Of a DNA stretch of 64,000 nucleotides, positions 53,701-60,038 are shown piece after piece. The notes under the pieces are model-generated. The model was not told the DNA's origin. It saw only the letters and a list, made by a program, of their open reading frames with translations, and did no database searches. The position numbers and the translations under genes are program-made. Position 1 is the stretch's first letter, and the number at the start of each line of letters is the position of its first letter. This DNA comes from Bacteroidia bacterium. Lineage in GTDB: Bacteria > Bacteroidota > Bacteroidia > J057 > JADKCL01. The stretch covers positions 124,001 through 188,000 of the forward strand of contig JACJYV010000009.1 in NCBI GenBank assembly GCA_020635905.1, in the 5' to 3' direction.

Positions 53701-55741
53701 GGCCTGGGCCTGGACCTTTGGGGATGGTGGAACCTCCACCCTGCAGAACCCCAGCCACACTTACACCAGCAGTGGCTCCTTCAATGTGTGCCTGACGGTT
53801 ACCAATGCCTGCGGCACCAATCAGTCCTGCTCTACCATATCGGTGGTGGTTTGCCCCAATACCAATGCTGCCTTTACCACTTCGGTCAGCAGCCTTACGG
53901 CTTCCTTTACGGATCAGAGCACGGCTTCAGGTACCCCAACTTACAGTTGGGATTTTGGGGATGGTAATACTTCCACTTTGCAGAATCCCACCCATACTTA
54001 TGCTTCGGCCGGGACCTATACCGTGTGTCTGACCATTACGGACAACTGTGGGACGGATGTCACCTGCAGTCAGGTTACTGTGGCTACGGGATGTAACTCG
54101 CCAGTGGCTTCGTTTATCACGACCGGCTCCGGGCTGTCCTTTACCTTTACGGATGCTTCGACCAACAGCCCGACTTCATGGTCCTGGGCCTTTGGGGACG
54201 GTGGTACCTCCACTTTGCAGAATCCTTCACACACCTATGCCAATGGAGGCAGTTACCTCGTCTGTTTGACCGTGACCAATGCCTGCGGCAGCCAGACGGC
54301 CTGCTCGACTGCGGTTGCGGTTTGTCCCAAACCGACGGCTTCCTTTACCAGTTCGGGCACTGCCCTGGTATTCAACTTTACGGATGGATCCGGCAACGGG
54401 CCCACGGCCTGGCAATGGAGTTTTGGAGATGGAGGCACGGCTATTCAGCAAAATCCCACCCACACGTACGCAAGTGCAGGGACCTATAATGTGTGTCTGA
54501 TCTCCTTCAATGCCTGCGGTTCGGATACCTCCTGCCAAACAGTGACCGTGGTTTGTCCCAATCCGGGAGTTGCTTTCAGCCAGACCACCAACCTGCTGAC
54601 CGCGACCTTTACGGATCAGACCACCAATAACCCGGTATCCTGGTTGTGGAATTTTGGAGACGGTGGCACCTCCACCCAGCAAAATCCCTCGCATACCTAT
54701 GCGAGTGCAGGAACCTATACGGTTTGCCTCTCTGCCACCAACACCTGTGGTAACAGTTCGAGCTGTAATACGGTAGTGATTACCTGTCCCACACCCGTGG
54801 CATCCTTCACATCAACTACCGCTGTAAACGTGGTAACCTTTACCGATGGATCCAGCAATGCCACCTCCTGGCTCTGGGATTTTGGTGATGGCGCCACCTC
54901 CACGGCTCAAAATCCGGTCCATACCTATTCAGCCGCGGGCACCTACTCCGTCTGTCTCACCGCAACCAGCGCCTGTGGCAATAATACTACCTGCAAGGCC
55001 ATTACCGTGACCTGTCCTTCTCCCACGGCTTCCTTTACCTACGTGATCAATTCACCCACGGTAAACTTTACGGACGGCTCCACAGGGGGAACCAGTTGGT
55101 TCTGGAACTTTGGGGATGGAACCACCGGGACCACCCAGAATCCGGTGCATACCTACACTGCCTATGGTACCTATGTGGTCTGTATGACGGTAAGCAATGG
55201 TTGTAATTCGGCTACCAGTTGCCAGACCATTATTGTGAATTGTGCCCCGCCCCAGACTGCCTTTACCTTCACCCAACAAGGGAATACCTTTACGTTTACG
55301 GACGGGACGGCGGGTGCGACTTCATGGGTTTGGTCATTTGGGGATGGAAATTCCTCCAACCAGCAGAATCCGCAGCACACCTACATCAACGATGGTACCT
55401 ATAATGTGTGCCTCTCCGCCACCAACAGCTGTGGAACCACCACCTTCTGTCAGACCATTACCTCGGTAGGGATAGCAGAAGGAGATTTCTCTGAATACTT
55501 CCGGGTTTACCCGAACCCCAGTTCGGGGATTTTCACTCTGGAAGCCAATCTGCATCAGCAATTCGACATGAAGGTGCGGGTGTACAGTCTCCTGGGTGAG
55601 GAGGTTTGGTACCGCAATGAAGGCAAAGCAGGGCAGAATTTCCAACGGGAAATCGACCTTACCCATGTGGCCAAAGGGACTTATTTCCTGGAAATTGAGC
55701 TCAATGGCCGAAGACTGATGCACAAACTCATCACTCAGTAA
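44735..55741 (+). CDS. Giant PKD-repeat surface protein, T9SS type A cargo (about 3,668 aa)
   Basis: The ATG at 44735 begins the signal peptide core (ending NLSAQ); 44711 is an in-frame alternative. Order: a DUF7948-like domain (about 45190-45880), SBBP-type beta-propeller repeats with GGSGHDEINAVDTDAAG-like segments (45880-47220), PKD domains, a duplicated module X (48310-48870 and 49090-49660), a sialidase-like propeller (49880-51280) homologous to the 881-aa protein, one Ig-like module and a run of PKD domains. I count 21 PKD domains in total (WAWTFGDGGTSTQQNPTHTY type, two Cys pairs each). The last 80 residues are a type A sorting domain (VYPNPSSGIFTLEAN). It is probably a long adhesin; the ligand is unknown. 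Its promoter is at 44435. Confidence 0.9.
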   Translation: MKFSLSALFFLLTFSLFSNLSAQIPNQQVGEKYFLETNPSTQMAARSLSEARKALEVKATDSGITSTKGLEKITAVTTFSTAKKGRKGMSDKRKSLLAHHTERKGAAKLGQFPPLATRLVNEKVKVDTPLVSLERNRTAPAQPVAASHPGEIAFPVLEMGFEENLGQILDIEGRQHNEIKFLYRKGGVDLYLASNRISYVFKKKEKHPFVLQPTAIMGARDQRGKVELYRMDVELQGANPEAAMRKIGSKAGRRNFYLGQSLEFSDVKSYQEVVFENVWPGIDQHWYLKNGELKYDFIVHPEGRVSDIKMKYHGSQSLNLGRDGSLSAETMMGNVTEKAPKAWHEGKKGEKVEIAFAVKGKTVRFTEPERAPGKTLIIDPAVVWSSVMGTFGNETWQDLKTDAAGNIFCAGWTDGSVFPTTVGAFQSVSQGGHDAVLAKFTTDGYLVWSTIVSGSGRDAFNGIGIDASANIYPFGGTFSTNFPTTAGAFQQADPSGTIPDMVLCKFDSSGSRLWATYIGGSADSSWGYGCVTRSNGETYICGITRASNFPVSAGAFQTVKSTANDGVMGEFSTSGARNWLTFFGGSGHDEINAVDTDAAGAVHFVGSSTTPTGLASSFGFQQNSGGSQDIILGKFNSSGGRQWSSYLGGSLEEYGNGVAASSFGTYVTGNTFSSNFPVSAGAQQTTYGGNGDQVLGKFSTSGSRVWATYYGGPELEFAYECRLSSQDSLVVLGITTGTSYPVTAGALQTTSGGANDATLAKFNDNGMRLWGSYFGYNDFEVVRAFDLDPADEILLGGETSSSNFPITSSSPFLNFPGPDDMFLVKIGTPPTLSGPGSACGPDTVKYIQGKATLYRAITIGGNSPVSAAAQWYPAPQDIYIHGVDIIAKLDTAVNFSSNVEVSIYLADPTDSLPLGSPLATTIFALDTTGWTATNIQGIMKSVSFASPVLVNQPYVVVFRNTNPTYRALLFGTDYQVGDGAGEYLGHWEFGAGNWFHGYNVIISSLYNFDADWGLEPHVSYDLTSDFTATPACATLPTSFTNLSSPIFSSRFYNRDIFFGSNRTWLWDFGDGFGSNLKNPTHSYATSGNYTVSLLDTIFGWTVTCAADTSHQVSIPTATATNPNFTSSNAGLTVSFTDGTTGTPTSWMWDFGDGGTSTLQNPSHTYAANGVYTVCLTTSNSCGPLSTCKLVTLGTAICDSITNMVPPGVVYLAGGSNGYVTGTNFWQDVHKADKYTNPGTVSFNTVALRFGVAQGANSGSFITVKVWDDNGAGGTPGTVLASQSVLISTIANHLANNQRTFVTFPSTINQTGNFYVGFQMNYSPVGDTVAIFSSQDSTVLPGTAWEEWASSGGWFAIADAVNSFGLDLALDITVYTLTPPTAAFSQSTSGLSASFTDLSSLNPTSWAWTFGDGGTSNQQNPTHTYAAAGTYNVCLTATNGCGNDVFCSSITVNGSSSAFCDSLTNFFPPRVIYQVGANGYVTGTNVWQDSSKADKYTNPGTVSFDQVAMRFGVAKTLNPATSFITAKVWDDNGVGGSPGTVLASQNVLISNIASDVTNGQRTLVTFSSTVNVTGNFFVGFTMYNGITTDTVALFTTPDSAVIPGTAWEEWSGTQGWFEISSANSFGLDLAHEIVVYTLNPPQANFNSFVSGLNVTFADLSLGSPTSWFWDFGDGGTSTQQNPTHTYAMAGNYTVCLTVSGPCGTDQLCSFILVGSSCVANSTIGSSTTAFSQIVETCNTLIADNDLNTVLFVHRSNVNTFGGHSGFFRYDISTNGGTSWTTDQGPVNPLSVNNTNAGRFPQFSIMNPALNTNPNNAYLVYHGATINSNYNGYVSGVRRLNGTGNTENYNQAGATNTYIPRGLVEGAPGVYWTLDVIRTGGNYTGFRIMKGVWNGSNDVVWSINNTLTPTFNTSLGTARAADWDIAFDPTGTYGWAVILTHLTPGPTGNAFYPVFYKTTDGGNSWSGPDQVDLSQYSCIMNNINSGRIPTTAFDVNLSVDVKGNPHANMTIGNGAGLYDIAFYEWHANFDLTNINGVWNPIELDVVDAGRGNFGNPVLGDSLFQDMFNQTSRTVDGSKIFFFWTDSDTSQTNLYNNDKPDLYGKAYDVINDKWTTVRNFTSCNPSVAGKVITPIASPIALGTSGSYTIPFAIAKLNTNGSPYSAADYVYLDDVLFQDTDFQTPQCVAPVSITPSGSPSFCQGSALTLTANGTNQHLLWSNGATTATTTITAPGTYKVTINNNCCIGVDSVVVTVNPSPVAAFNFSSSALVTTFTDASTGTPTGWSWTFGDGGTSTQQNPVHTYATAGTYVVCLTVTNACGSNQVCQNVTVTGGCVAPVGSFTKTTSLLTATFTDASTNTPTSWAWTFGDGGTSTVQNPSHTYATGGTYTVCLTVTNACGNNTFCDQVTVSSCQTPAASFTSSTSGLSASFTDASSNVPTSWTWTFGDGGTSTLQNPTHTYATSGTYTVCLTATNACGSNTSCNTVTVTGGCPLPVAAFNMSVNAGVVSFTDNSTNTPTSWAWTFGDGGTSTQQNPVHTYTFSGTYTVCLIATSSCGSDTSCQSVTVTVACPTPTAGFTSSTSGLTASFTDASTNSPTSWSWTFGDGGTSTQQNPSHTYATSGTYTVCLIATNACGSNTACNTVTVTGGCPLPVAAFNSSVSGNTAAFTDNSTNTPTSWAWTFGDGGTSTQQNPSHTYASSGTFTVCLIATSACGSDTSCQSVVISGGCPVPGAGFTFSANNLVVSFTDNSTNTPTSWSWTFGDGGTSTQQNPTHTYTANGTYTVCLIATNACGSSTFCQTVTVTGACPLPVANWSSNANNGVVNFTDLSTNSPTTWAWTFGDGGTSTLQNPVHTYTASGSYNVCLVATNACGSNTFCQTITVTLPCPVPVAAFSSQAVSSLNYLFTDASGNSPTSWAWTFGDGGTSTQQNPTHSYTAAGTYQVCLTATNSCGSNTSCQTITVTCPTPVANFNSTASGGTVAFTDLSTGTPTAWAWTFGDGGTSTLQNPSHTYTSSGSFNVCLTVTNACGTNQSCSTISVVVCPNTNAAFTTSVSSLTASFTDQSTASGTPTYSWDFGDGNTSTLQNPTHTYASAGTYTVCLTITDNCGTDVTCSQVTVATGCNSPVASFITTGSGLSFTFTDASTNSPTSWSWAFGDGGTSTLQNPSHTYANGGSYLVCLTVTNACGSQTACSTAVAVCPKPTASFTSSGTALVFNFTDGSGNGPTAWQWSFGDGGTAIQQNPTHTYASAGTYNVCLISFNACGSDTSCQTVTVVCPNPGVAFSQTTNLLTATFTDQTTNNPVSWLWNFGDGGTSTQQNPSHTYASAGTYTVCLSATNTCGNSSSCNTVVITCPTPVASFTSTTAVNVVTFTDGSSNATSWLWDFGDGATSTAQNPVHTYSAAGTYSVCLTATSACGNNTTCKAITVTCPSPTASFTYVINSPTVNFTDGSTGGTSWFWNFGDGTTGTTQNPVHTYTAYGTYVVCMTVSNGCNSATSCQTIIVNCAPPQTAFTFTQQGNTFTFTDGTAGATSWVWSFGDGNSSNQQNPQHTYINDGTYNVCLSATNSCGTTTFCQTITSVGIAEGDFSEYFRVYPNPSSGIFTLEANLHQQFDMKVRVYSLLGEEVWYRNEGKAGQNFQREIDLTHVAKGTYFLEIELNGRRLMHKLITQ
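51961..52912 (+). repeat. Higher-order two-PKD (about 475 bp) tandem repeat
   Basis: Two successive dimers alternate an ASFTSSTSGLSASFTDAS-type PKD with a GGCPLPVAAFN-type PKD. The linker GGCPLPVAAFN recurs, showing that a two-domain block was duplicated. Confidence 0.65.
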
Positions 55742-55749
55742 TCCTAAGA

Positions 55750-55786
55750 CTGCCCGCAGTAAAAACCTGCGGGCAGTTTTGCTTTC
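55750..55786 (+). terminator. Intrinsic terminator of the giant PKD gene
   Basis: CTGCCCGCAG and CTGCGGGCAG form a perfect 10-bp stem with a 7-nt loop, followed by TTTTGCTTTC. The stem starts 8 bp after the stop. Confidence 0.9.
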
Positions 55787-55940
55787 GGCCTCTGGTAATC
55801 AGATTATTGAGATTGATAACTGACCGCATTTAAAAAGTGATTCCCCTTAAATTTCACAAACCCATAAACATATTTGAATAGGAGAAGCAGGTTGTGTAAA
55901 TTCAAACCGTGATTATATTGCAGTATTGTAACCACTTTGT

Positions 55941-58781
55941 ATGAGAAATATATTACTATTCATTGCCTTTCTTGCCTTGGGAACCTTTATCCTGCCTGTT
56001 GCAGGCCATTCTCAATGTAGTCCCAACACCAACCTTTCCGCTACAGGATTATATCCTGATCCACTCCCGGCCGGATGCATGGGGATTGCCTATTCGGAGA
56101 CACTCACCTTTGTATTTCCGGCTGACACCACAGTAAGTTCGATCACAGTTCCCTTTGATTCCTTCATGGTCAACGGGATCGTATCAAGCCCGGGTGGTTT
56201 GAACACCCTTACCTGTACCCCCTTGAACTGCATTTATCAGGGGGTTTCCTCCGGATTGGGTTATGGTTGTTTTATCCTTTCTGGTACCCCCACGGCCAAT
56301 ACCTCGGCTTTGGACCAGCTTTGTGTTTCAATTACAGCTTTTGGAACGGTATTCAGCCAGGTTCAGACCTTTACAGATACCCTTTGCGTGAATTTTCAGG
56401 CCTGTGGTGGCGGCGGGGGCTGTAACGGCCCCACGGCTAACTTCTTTTTCAATGCCGTTGGCCAGACTGCCAACATCACCAATACTTCAGTTACCACTGG
56501 CACCACCACCTACATGTGGAATTTCGGGGACGGCGGTACCAGTACCGCCACCAATCCCCAGCATGCCTACATCAACCCGGGAACCTATAACATCTGTCTG
56601 ATGGTAACGGACTCCTGCGGATCAGATACCTTTTGCAAGCCCATTTCAATTGGTTGCCTGGTTCCCAATACAAATTTTGCCTTCACTGTAAACGGTCCCA
56701 CCGCAACCTTTGCGGATGGCACCAGCAATACGCCCACGGCCTGGGCCTGGGATTTTGGAGATGGCAGCACCGGAACCATCCAGAATCCCACCCATACCTA
56801 TGCCTCCAGCGGCACCTATACAGTGTGTCTGGTTTCATCCAATGCCTGCGGGGTTGATTCCATTTGTAAATCAGTCACCGTGACCAATTGCCAGACCACT
56901 ATGGCGGCCTTCAGCTATCAATCGACAGGATTGAGTGTGAATTTCTCTGACCAATCCTCCACCAATCCGGGTATGAACTGGTTGTGGGATTTTGGGGATG
57001 GCAATACATCAACCTCGCAAAATCCGAGCCATACCTATACAGCGGGCGGCAGCTATACCGTTTGCCTCTCCATTGTGGATACCTGCGGTGCTGACAGTTC
57101 CTGCCAGGTGGTAACGGTAGCCGTGGGATGTAACTCCCCGGTTTCCTCCTTTACCTCATCCAGCAGCGGGTTGGCCTACACCTTTACGGATGGCAGCACC
57201 AACAGCCCCACTACCTGGGCCTGGACCTTTGGCGACGGAGGCACTTCCAGTGCGAAAAATCCCACCCATACCTATACAGCTTCAGGAACATACCAGGTTT
57301 GTCTTACCGTGACCAGCAGCTGTGGTTCCAATACCTCCTGCCAGACGGTGAATGCCACCTGCAATAACCCGGGAGCCAGCTTTGCCAGTATTCCTTCGGG
57401 ACTTAATTACGGATTCGCTGATCAGTCTTTGGGTAATCCCACTTCCTGGCTTTGGGACTTCGGGGATGGCTCAACTTCAACCCTACAGAACCCCACTCAT
57501 ACCTATGCCAGCCCGGGCAGCTACACGGTGTGCCTCACCGCCACCAATGCCTGTGGCAGCGACCAGGTTTGCACCACCATCAATGCAAGTTGTCAGACCA
57601 CCAATTCGGCATTTGGATATTCTTCCAACTTCCTGACCGCTTCCTTCTCCAACCAAACCACGGGTAACCCGATTTCCTACTACTGGACCTTTGGGGATGG
57701 CGGTTCTTCCACCGCTCAGAATCCTACGCACACATACCCGGTGCCGGGCACCTACACAGTCTGTCTCACCACCACCAACAGTTGCGGATCTGACAGCGTT
57801 TGCCAGTCTGTAAGCATTGTGTGCCCCAACCCGGTGGCCGCTTACAGTTTCTCCTCTGCTCAGAACGTGACCTCCTTCACCGACGGTTCCACCAACGCCA
57901 CAAGCTGGTTCTGGAATTTTGGAGACGGTACCACTTCCACGGCTCAAAGCCCGCAGCATGCATTCAATGCCCCCGGCAACTACGCTGTCTGTCTGACTGC
58001 GACCAGCCCCTGCGGCTCGCATACCGTTTGCAAAAACGTACAAATCTCCTGCAGCACCCCGACCGCCAGCTACAGCGCTACCCAGGCAGGCCTTACCGTA
58101 AACCTCACTGACGGTTCGTCAGGTGCCACCACCTGGTTCTGGAATTTTGGCGACGGATCTATCAGCAGCAGCCAGAATACTTCGCACACCTATGCTTCCT
58201 ACGGCACTTACATTGTTTGCCTCACGGTAACCAACGGGTGTAATTCCTCGACTGACTGCAAGCAGATCGTGCTTTCCTGCCCACGCCCCACGGCTACCTG
58301 GGTTTACTCGCAAAGCGGCCTAACCTTCGATTTTACGGACCTTTCCACTGGCGGGGCCACCAGTTGGGCCTGGGGATTTGGAGACGGAATCTTCTCCGCC
58401 CAACAGAATCCGCAGCACACTTATTCGCAGGCTGGGATTTACACGGTTTGCCTCTACGCGACCAACAGCTGCGGCACGGATACCAGTTGCTCATTCCTGA
58501 ATACTGTGGGTATTGAGGAAGGACTGGCCGGACAGGTGAAAATTTATCCGAACCCTTCATCCGGGAATTTTACACTGGAAATGATGGATCTGACTTCAGG
58601 TAATCCCGTGCAACTGCGTATCACTGACCTGCTGGGCAGGGAAGTCCTGAATCAGGTACTGACCCCATCCAACGGGCAACTTAAGACTGCTCTGGACCTG
58701 AGCAGCTTCGCCAATGGCAGCTTTGTGCTGCGGGCACAGTCAGGCAATAAGCAATGGAGCCGCCTCCTGATCAAGGAATAG
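55941..58781 (+). CDS. PKD-repeat surface protein, T9SS type A cargo (946 aa)
   Basis: The signal peptide ends near GHSQ (residue 25). Residues 26-155 form an N-terminal domain (VFPADTTVSSITVPFDSFMV) that I do not recognise, with several cysteines, closed by a Gly/Cys linker (ACGGGGGC). Nine PKD domains follow, each with the FGDG core and a paired-Cys pattern (VCLxxTxxCGxxxxC). The last 85 residues are a type A sorting domain (KIYPNPSSGNFTLEMMDL, LGREVLNQVLTP). The PKD texts closely match those of the giant protein upstream, so the two genes share repeat ancestry. No exact promoter was seen in the 199-bp gap. It is likely an adhesin or scaffold. Confidence 0.87.
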   Translation: MRNILLFIAFLALGTFILPVAGHSQCSPNTNLSATGLYPDPLPAGCMGIAYSETLTFVFPADTTVSSITVPFDSFMVNGIVSSPGGLNTLTCTPLNCIYQGVSSGLGYGCFILSGTPTANTSALDQLCVSITAFGTVFSQVQTFTDTLCVNFQACGGGGGCNGPTANFFFNAVGQTANITNTSVTTGTTTYMWNFGDGGTSTATNPQHAYINPGTYNICLMVTDSCGSDTFCKPISIGCLVPNTNFAFTVNGPTATFADGTSNTPTAWAWDFGDGSTGTIQNPTHTYASSGTYTVCLVSSNACGVDSICKSVTVTNCQTTMAAFSYQSTGLSVNFSDQSSTNPGMNWLWDFGDGNTSTSQNPSHTYTAGGSYTVCLSIVDTCGADSSCQVVTVAVGCNSPVSSFTSSSSGLAYTFTDGSTNSPTTWAWTFGDGGTSSAKNPTHTYTASGTYQVCLTVTSSCGSNTSCQTVNATCNNPGASFASIPSGLNYGFADQSLGNPTSWLWDFGDGSTSTLQNPTHTYASPGSYTVCLTATNACGSDQVCTTINASCQTTNSAFGYSSNFLTASFSNQTTGNPISYYWTFGDGGSSTAQNPTHTYPVPGTYTVCLTTTNSCGSDSVCQSVSIVCPNPVAAYSFSSAQNVTSFTDGSTNATSWFWNFGDGTTSTAQSPQHAFNAPGNYAVCLTATSPCGSHTVCKNVQISCSTPTASYSATQAGLTVNLTDGSSGATTWFWNFGDGSISSSQNTSHTYASYGTYIVCLTVTNGCNSSTDCKQIVLSCPRPTATWVYSQSGLTFDFTDLSTGGATSWAWGFGDGIFSAQQNPQHTYSQAGIYTVCLYATNSCGTDTSCSFLNTVGIEEGLAGQVKIYPNPSSGNFTLEMMDLTSGNPVQLRITDLLGREVLNQVLTPSNGQLKTALDLSSFANGSFVLRAQSGNKQWSRLLIKE

Positions 58782-58800
58782 CACAGCATAGATTCATGAA

Positions 58801-58839
58801 AAATCCCCTTTCAGTACGACCTGGAAGGGGATTTTTTTT
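58801..58839 (+). terminator. Intrinsic terminator of the 946-aa PKD protein gene
   Basis: AAATCCCCTTTCAG and CTGGAAGGGGATTT form a long stem around a 6-nt loop, followed by a run of T. The A tract on the 5' side could also let it work for the minus-strand gene downstream. Confidence 0.9.
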
Positions 58840-58903
58840 ATGATAAGAGGATTTAAAGTGTTCCTTATTTGATTCTAACCAATGAATAAAGATGTATCGA
58901 CCA

Positions 58904-58952
58904 ACTGTTAATTGCTAATTGTTCATTGCTAATTGTTCATTGCTCATTGTCA
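58904..58952 (+). repeat. Heptamer tandem array ATTGYTN, 7 units
   Basis: ACTGTTA, ATTGCTA, ATTGTTC, ATTGCTA, ATTGTTC, ATTGCTC and ATTGTCA follow one another. The last unit contains the stop codon of the minus-strand tail-sheath-like gene. Confidence 0.75.
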
Positions 58953-59273
58953 AAGCGTTATCCTCGTATACTCCCCTGAATTGCCAAAAGAAATATTGAC
59001 CTTGACTTTACCCTGCTCCACATCCTGACGGGACATGGTGGAACCAAGACTCAGGTGCACCTGAAAGCCCTCGTTTTTGGGGCTGTGCAGCTTGCCTGTT
59101 TCCCACAAGTGGGAGAGGAGCTGAATGATGCTTTCACGCAGGGCTTCCCACGTCTCTTCGTTATTGGGAGCCATGTAGTAGCCTTCAAAAATTTCCCGGA
59201 CCCCGGCCCGGATTTCTGCTTCCTCTTCAGGAGAAAGAAAGGGTTTGCGATCTTTTGCTGATTCCATTTTCAA
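58950..59273 (-). CDS. Orphan phage tail sheath C-terminal domain-like protein
   Basis: The 107-residue product resembles the C-terminal domain of contractile tail sheath proteins: APNNEETWEALRESIIQLL, LWETGKL, then GSTMSRQDVEQGKVKVNISF. In sheaths this region (PNxxxTW...LWxxGAL...TMTxxDxxxGR) contacts the tube and the neighbouring sheath subunit. Here it is solitary, with no tube, baseplate or phage genes nearby, and has an N-terminal acidic stretch (KPFLSPEEEAEIRAGV) rather than the sheath body. It may be a relic of a contractile injection system or a repurposed small protein. The start is at 59273; Met3 is an alternative. The similarity was judged by eye. Confidence 0.65.
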   Translation of the reverse strand: MKMESAKDRKPFLSPEEEAEIRAGVREIFEGYYMAPNNEETWEALRESIIQLLSHLWETGKLHSPKNEGFQVHLSLGSTMSRQDVEQGKVKVNISFGNSGEYTRITL

Positions 59274-59393
59274 TTTTAGCTTTTGCCGGGCAGATTTCCA
59301 ATTCTGAAACTGTTCCTCAGGAAGGATCGCCGGGGTAAGATATTGGGGAAAATTCGTCTTGAGTGTCCAAAAGGGATTCTTTAACTTGAAAAC

Positions 59394-59819
59394 ATGAAAA
59401 AATTACTGCTACTGCTTCCCGTTCTGGTGCTTCTGGTCACTTCAGTCAGGGGCCAATCTGATAATAACCGTGTTTTCTACTACGACAACGGCAATAAGAA
59501 AAGCGAGGGCCATGTGGTCAACGGAAAGCAGGAGGGCGTCTGGACCTTTTACTTTGAAAACGGGTCCAAAAAGAGCGAAGGCATTTACCGTGGTGGAGTG
59601 AAGTTTGGAGAATGGAAAAATTATTTCAGTTCGGGCCAGGTGATGAGCGAAGGAAAATACACCATCTCAGGCGGTGAAGCCATCAAGGACGGTCTCTGGA
59701 CCACTTACCACAAGAACGGAGCCAAGGAAACTGAAGGCAGTTACCGCGCTGGCAAACCCATAGGCGAATGGAAAAAATGGGATTCCATGGAGGTTTTGGT
59801 CTCGAAAAAGAGCTATTAA
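59394..59819 (+). CDS. Secreted MORN-type repeat protein (YwqK-like)
   Basis: The signal peptide ends at VRGQ (residue 21). The rest consists of about four MORN_2-type repeats of 22-25 residues: YYDNGNKKSEGHVVNGKQEG, FYFENGSKKSEGIYRGG, YFSSGQVMSEGKYT and YHKNGAKETEGSYRAGKP. Such repeats form short beta hairpins and are common in Bacteroidota exported proteins annotated as YwqK-like antitoxins; an antitoxin role is not supported by any neighbouring toxin. It diverges from the tail-sheath-like gene with a 120-bp gap and is followed by a dispersed repeat. Confidence 0.8.
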   Translation: MKKLLLLLPVLVLLVTSVRGQSDNNRVFYYDNGNKKSEGHVVNGKQEGVWTFYFENGSKKSEGIYRGGVKFGEWKNYFSSGQVMSEGKYTISGGEAIKDGLWTTYHKNGAKETEGSYRAGKPIGEWKKWDSMEVLVSKKSY

Positions 59820-59839
59820 GCTTGAGATGTTAGATGTGA

Positions 59840-59924
59840 GAGGGTAGATTTTAGATGAGAGTCTTTAGCCCTTAAGGCGACGAGGATGGGCCATTCCCAC
59901 ATTGCGGCATAAATCCTCTGGATG
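59840..59924 (+). repeat. Dispersed intergenic repeat family R, copy 2
   Basis: Matches 37788-37884 in ordered blocks (see copy 1), with a 12-base gap where copy 1 carries the TAAGTACTTA palindrome. It starts 21 bp after the stop of the MORN-type gene. Confidence 0.65.
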
Positions 59925-60008
59925 GATTTAGCCCCTGGAAGCGAGTCGTTAGCTTTTTAAGTTTTAGGAATTAGTTGTTAGGCTTTGGAACTGAGATATT
60001 TTCAATCT

Positions 60009-60029
60009 CGCAGCTCGTAGCTTGCAGCT
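60009..60029 (-). repeat. Heptamer array of the AGCTACG family, 3 units
   Basis: On the minus strand the units read AGCTGCA, AGCTACG and AGCTGCG. They lie 10 bp past the stop of the GH13 gene, in the gene's sense, as the 35002 array does for the giant gene. Confidence 0.55.
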
Positions 60030-60038
60030 TAAAACTAC

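Noticed and set aside
59394..59819. Antitoxin of a toxin-antitoxin pair
   Set aside because: The YwqK-like label is a family name only. The protein has a signal peptide and no toxin gene lies next to it.
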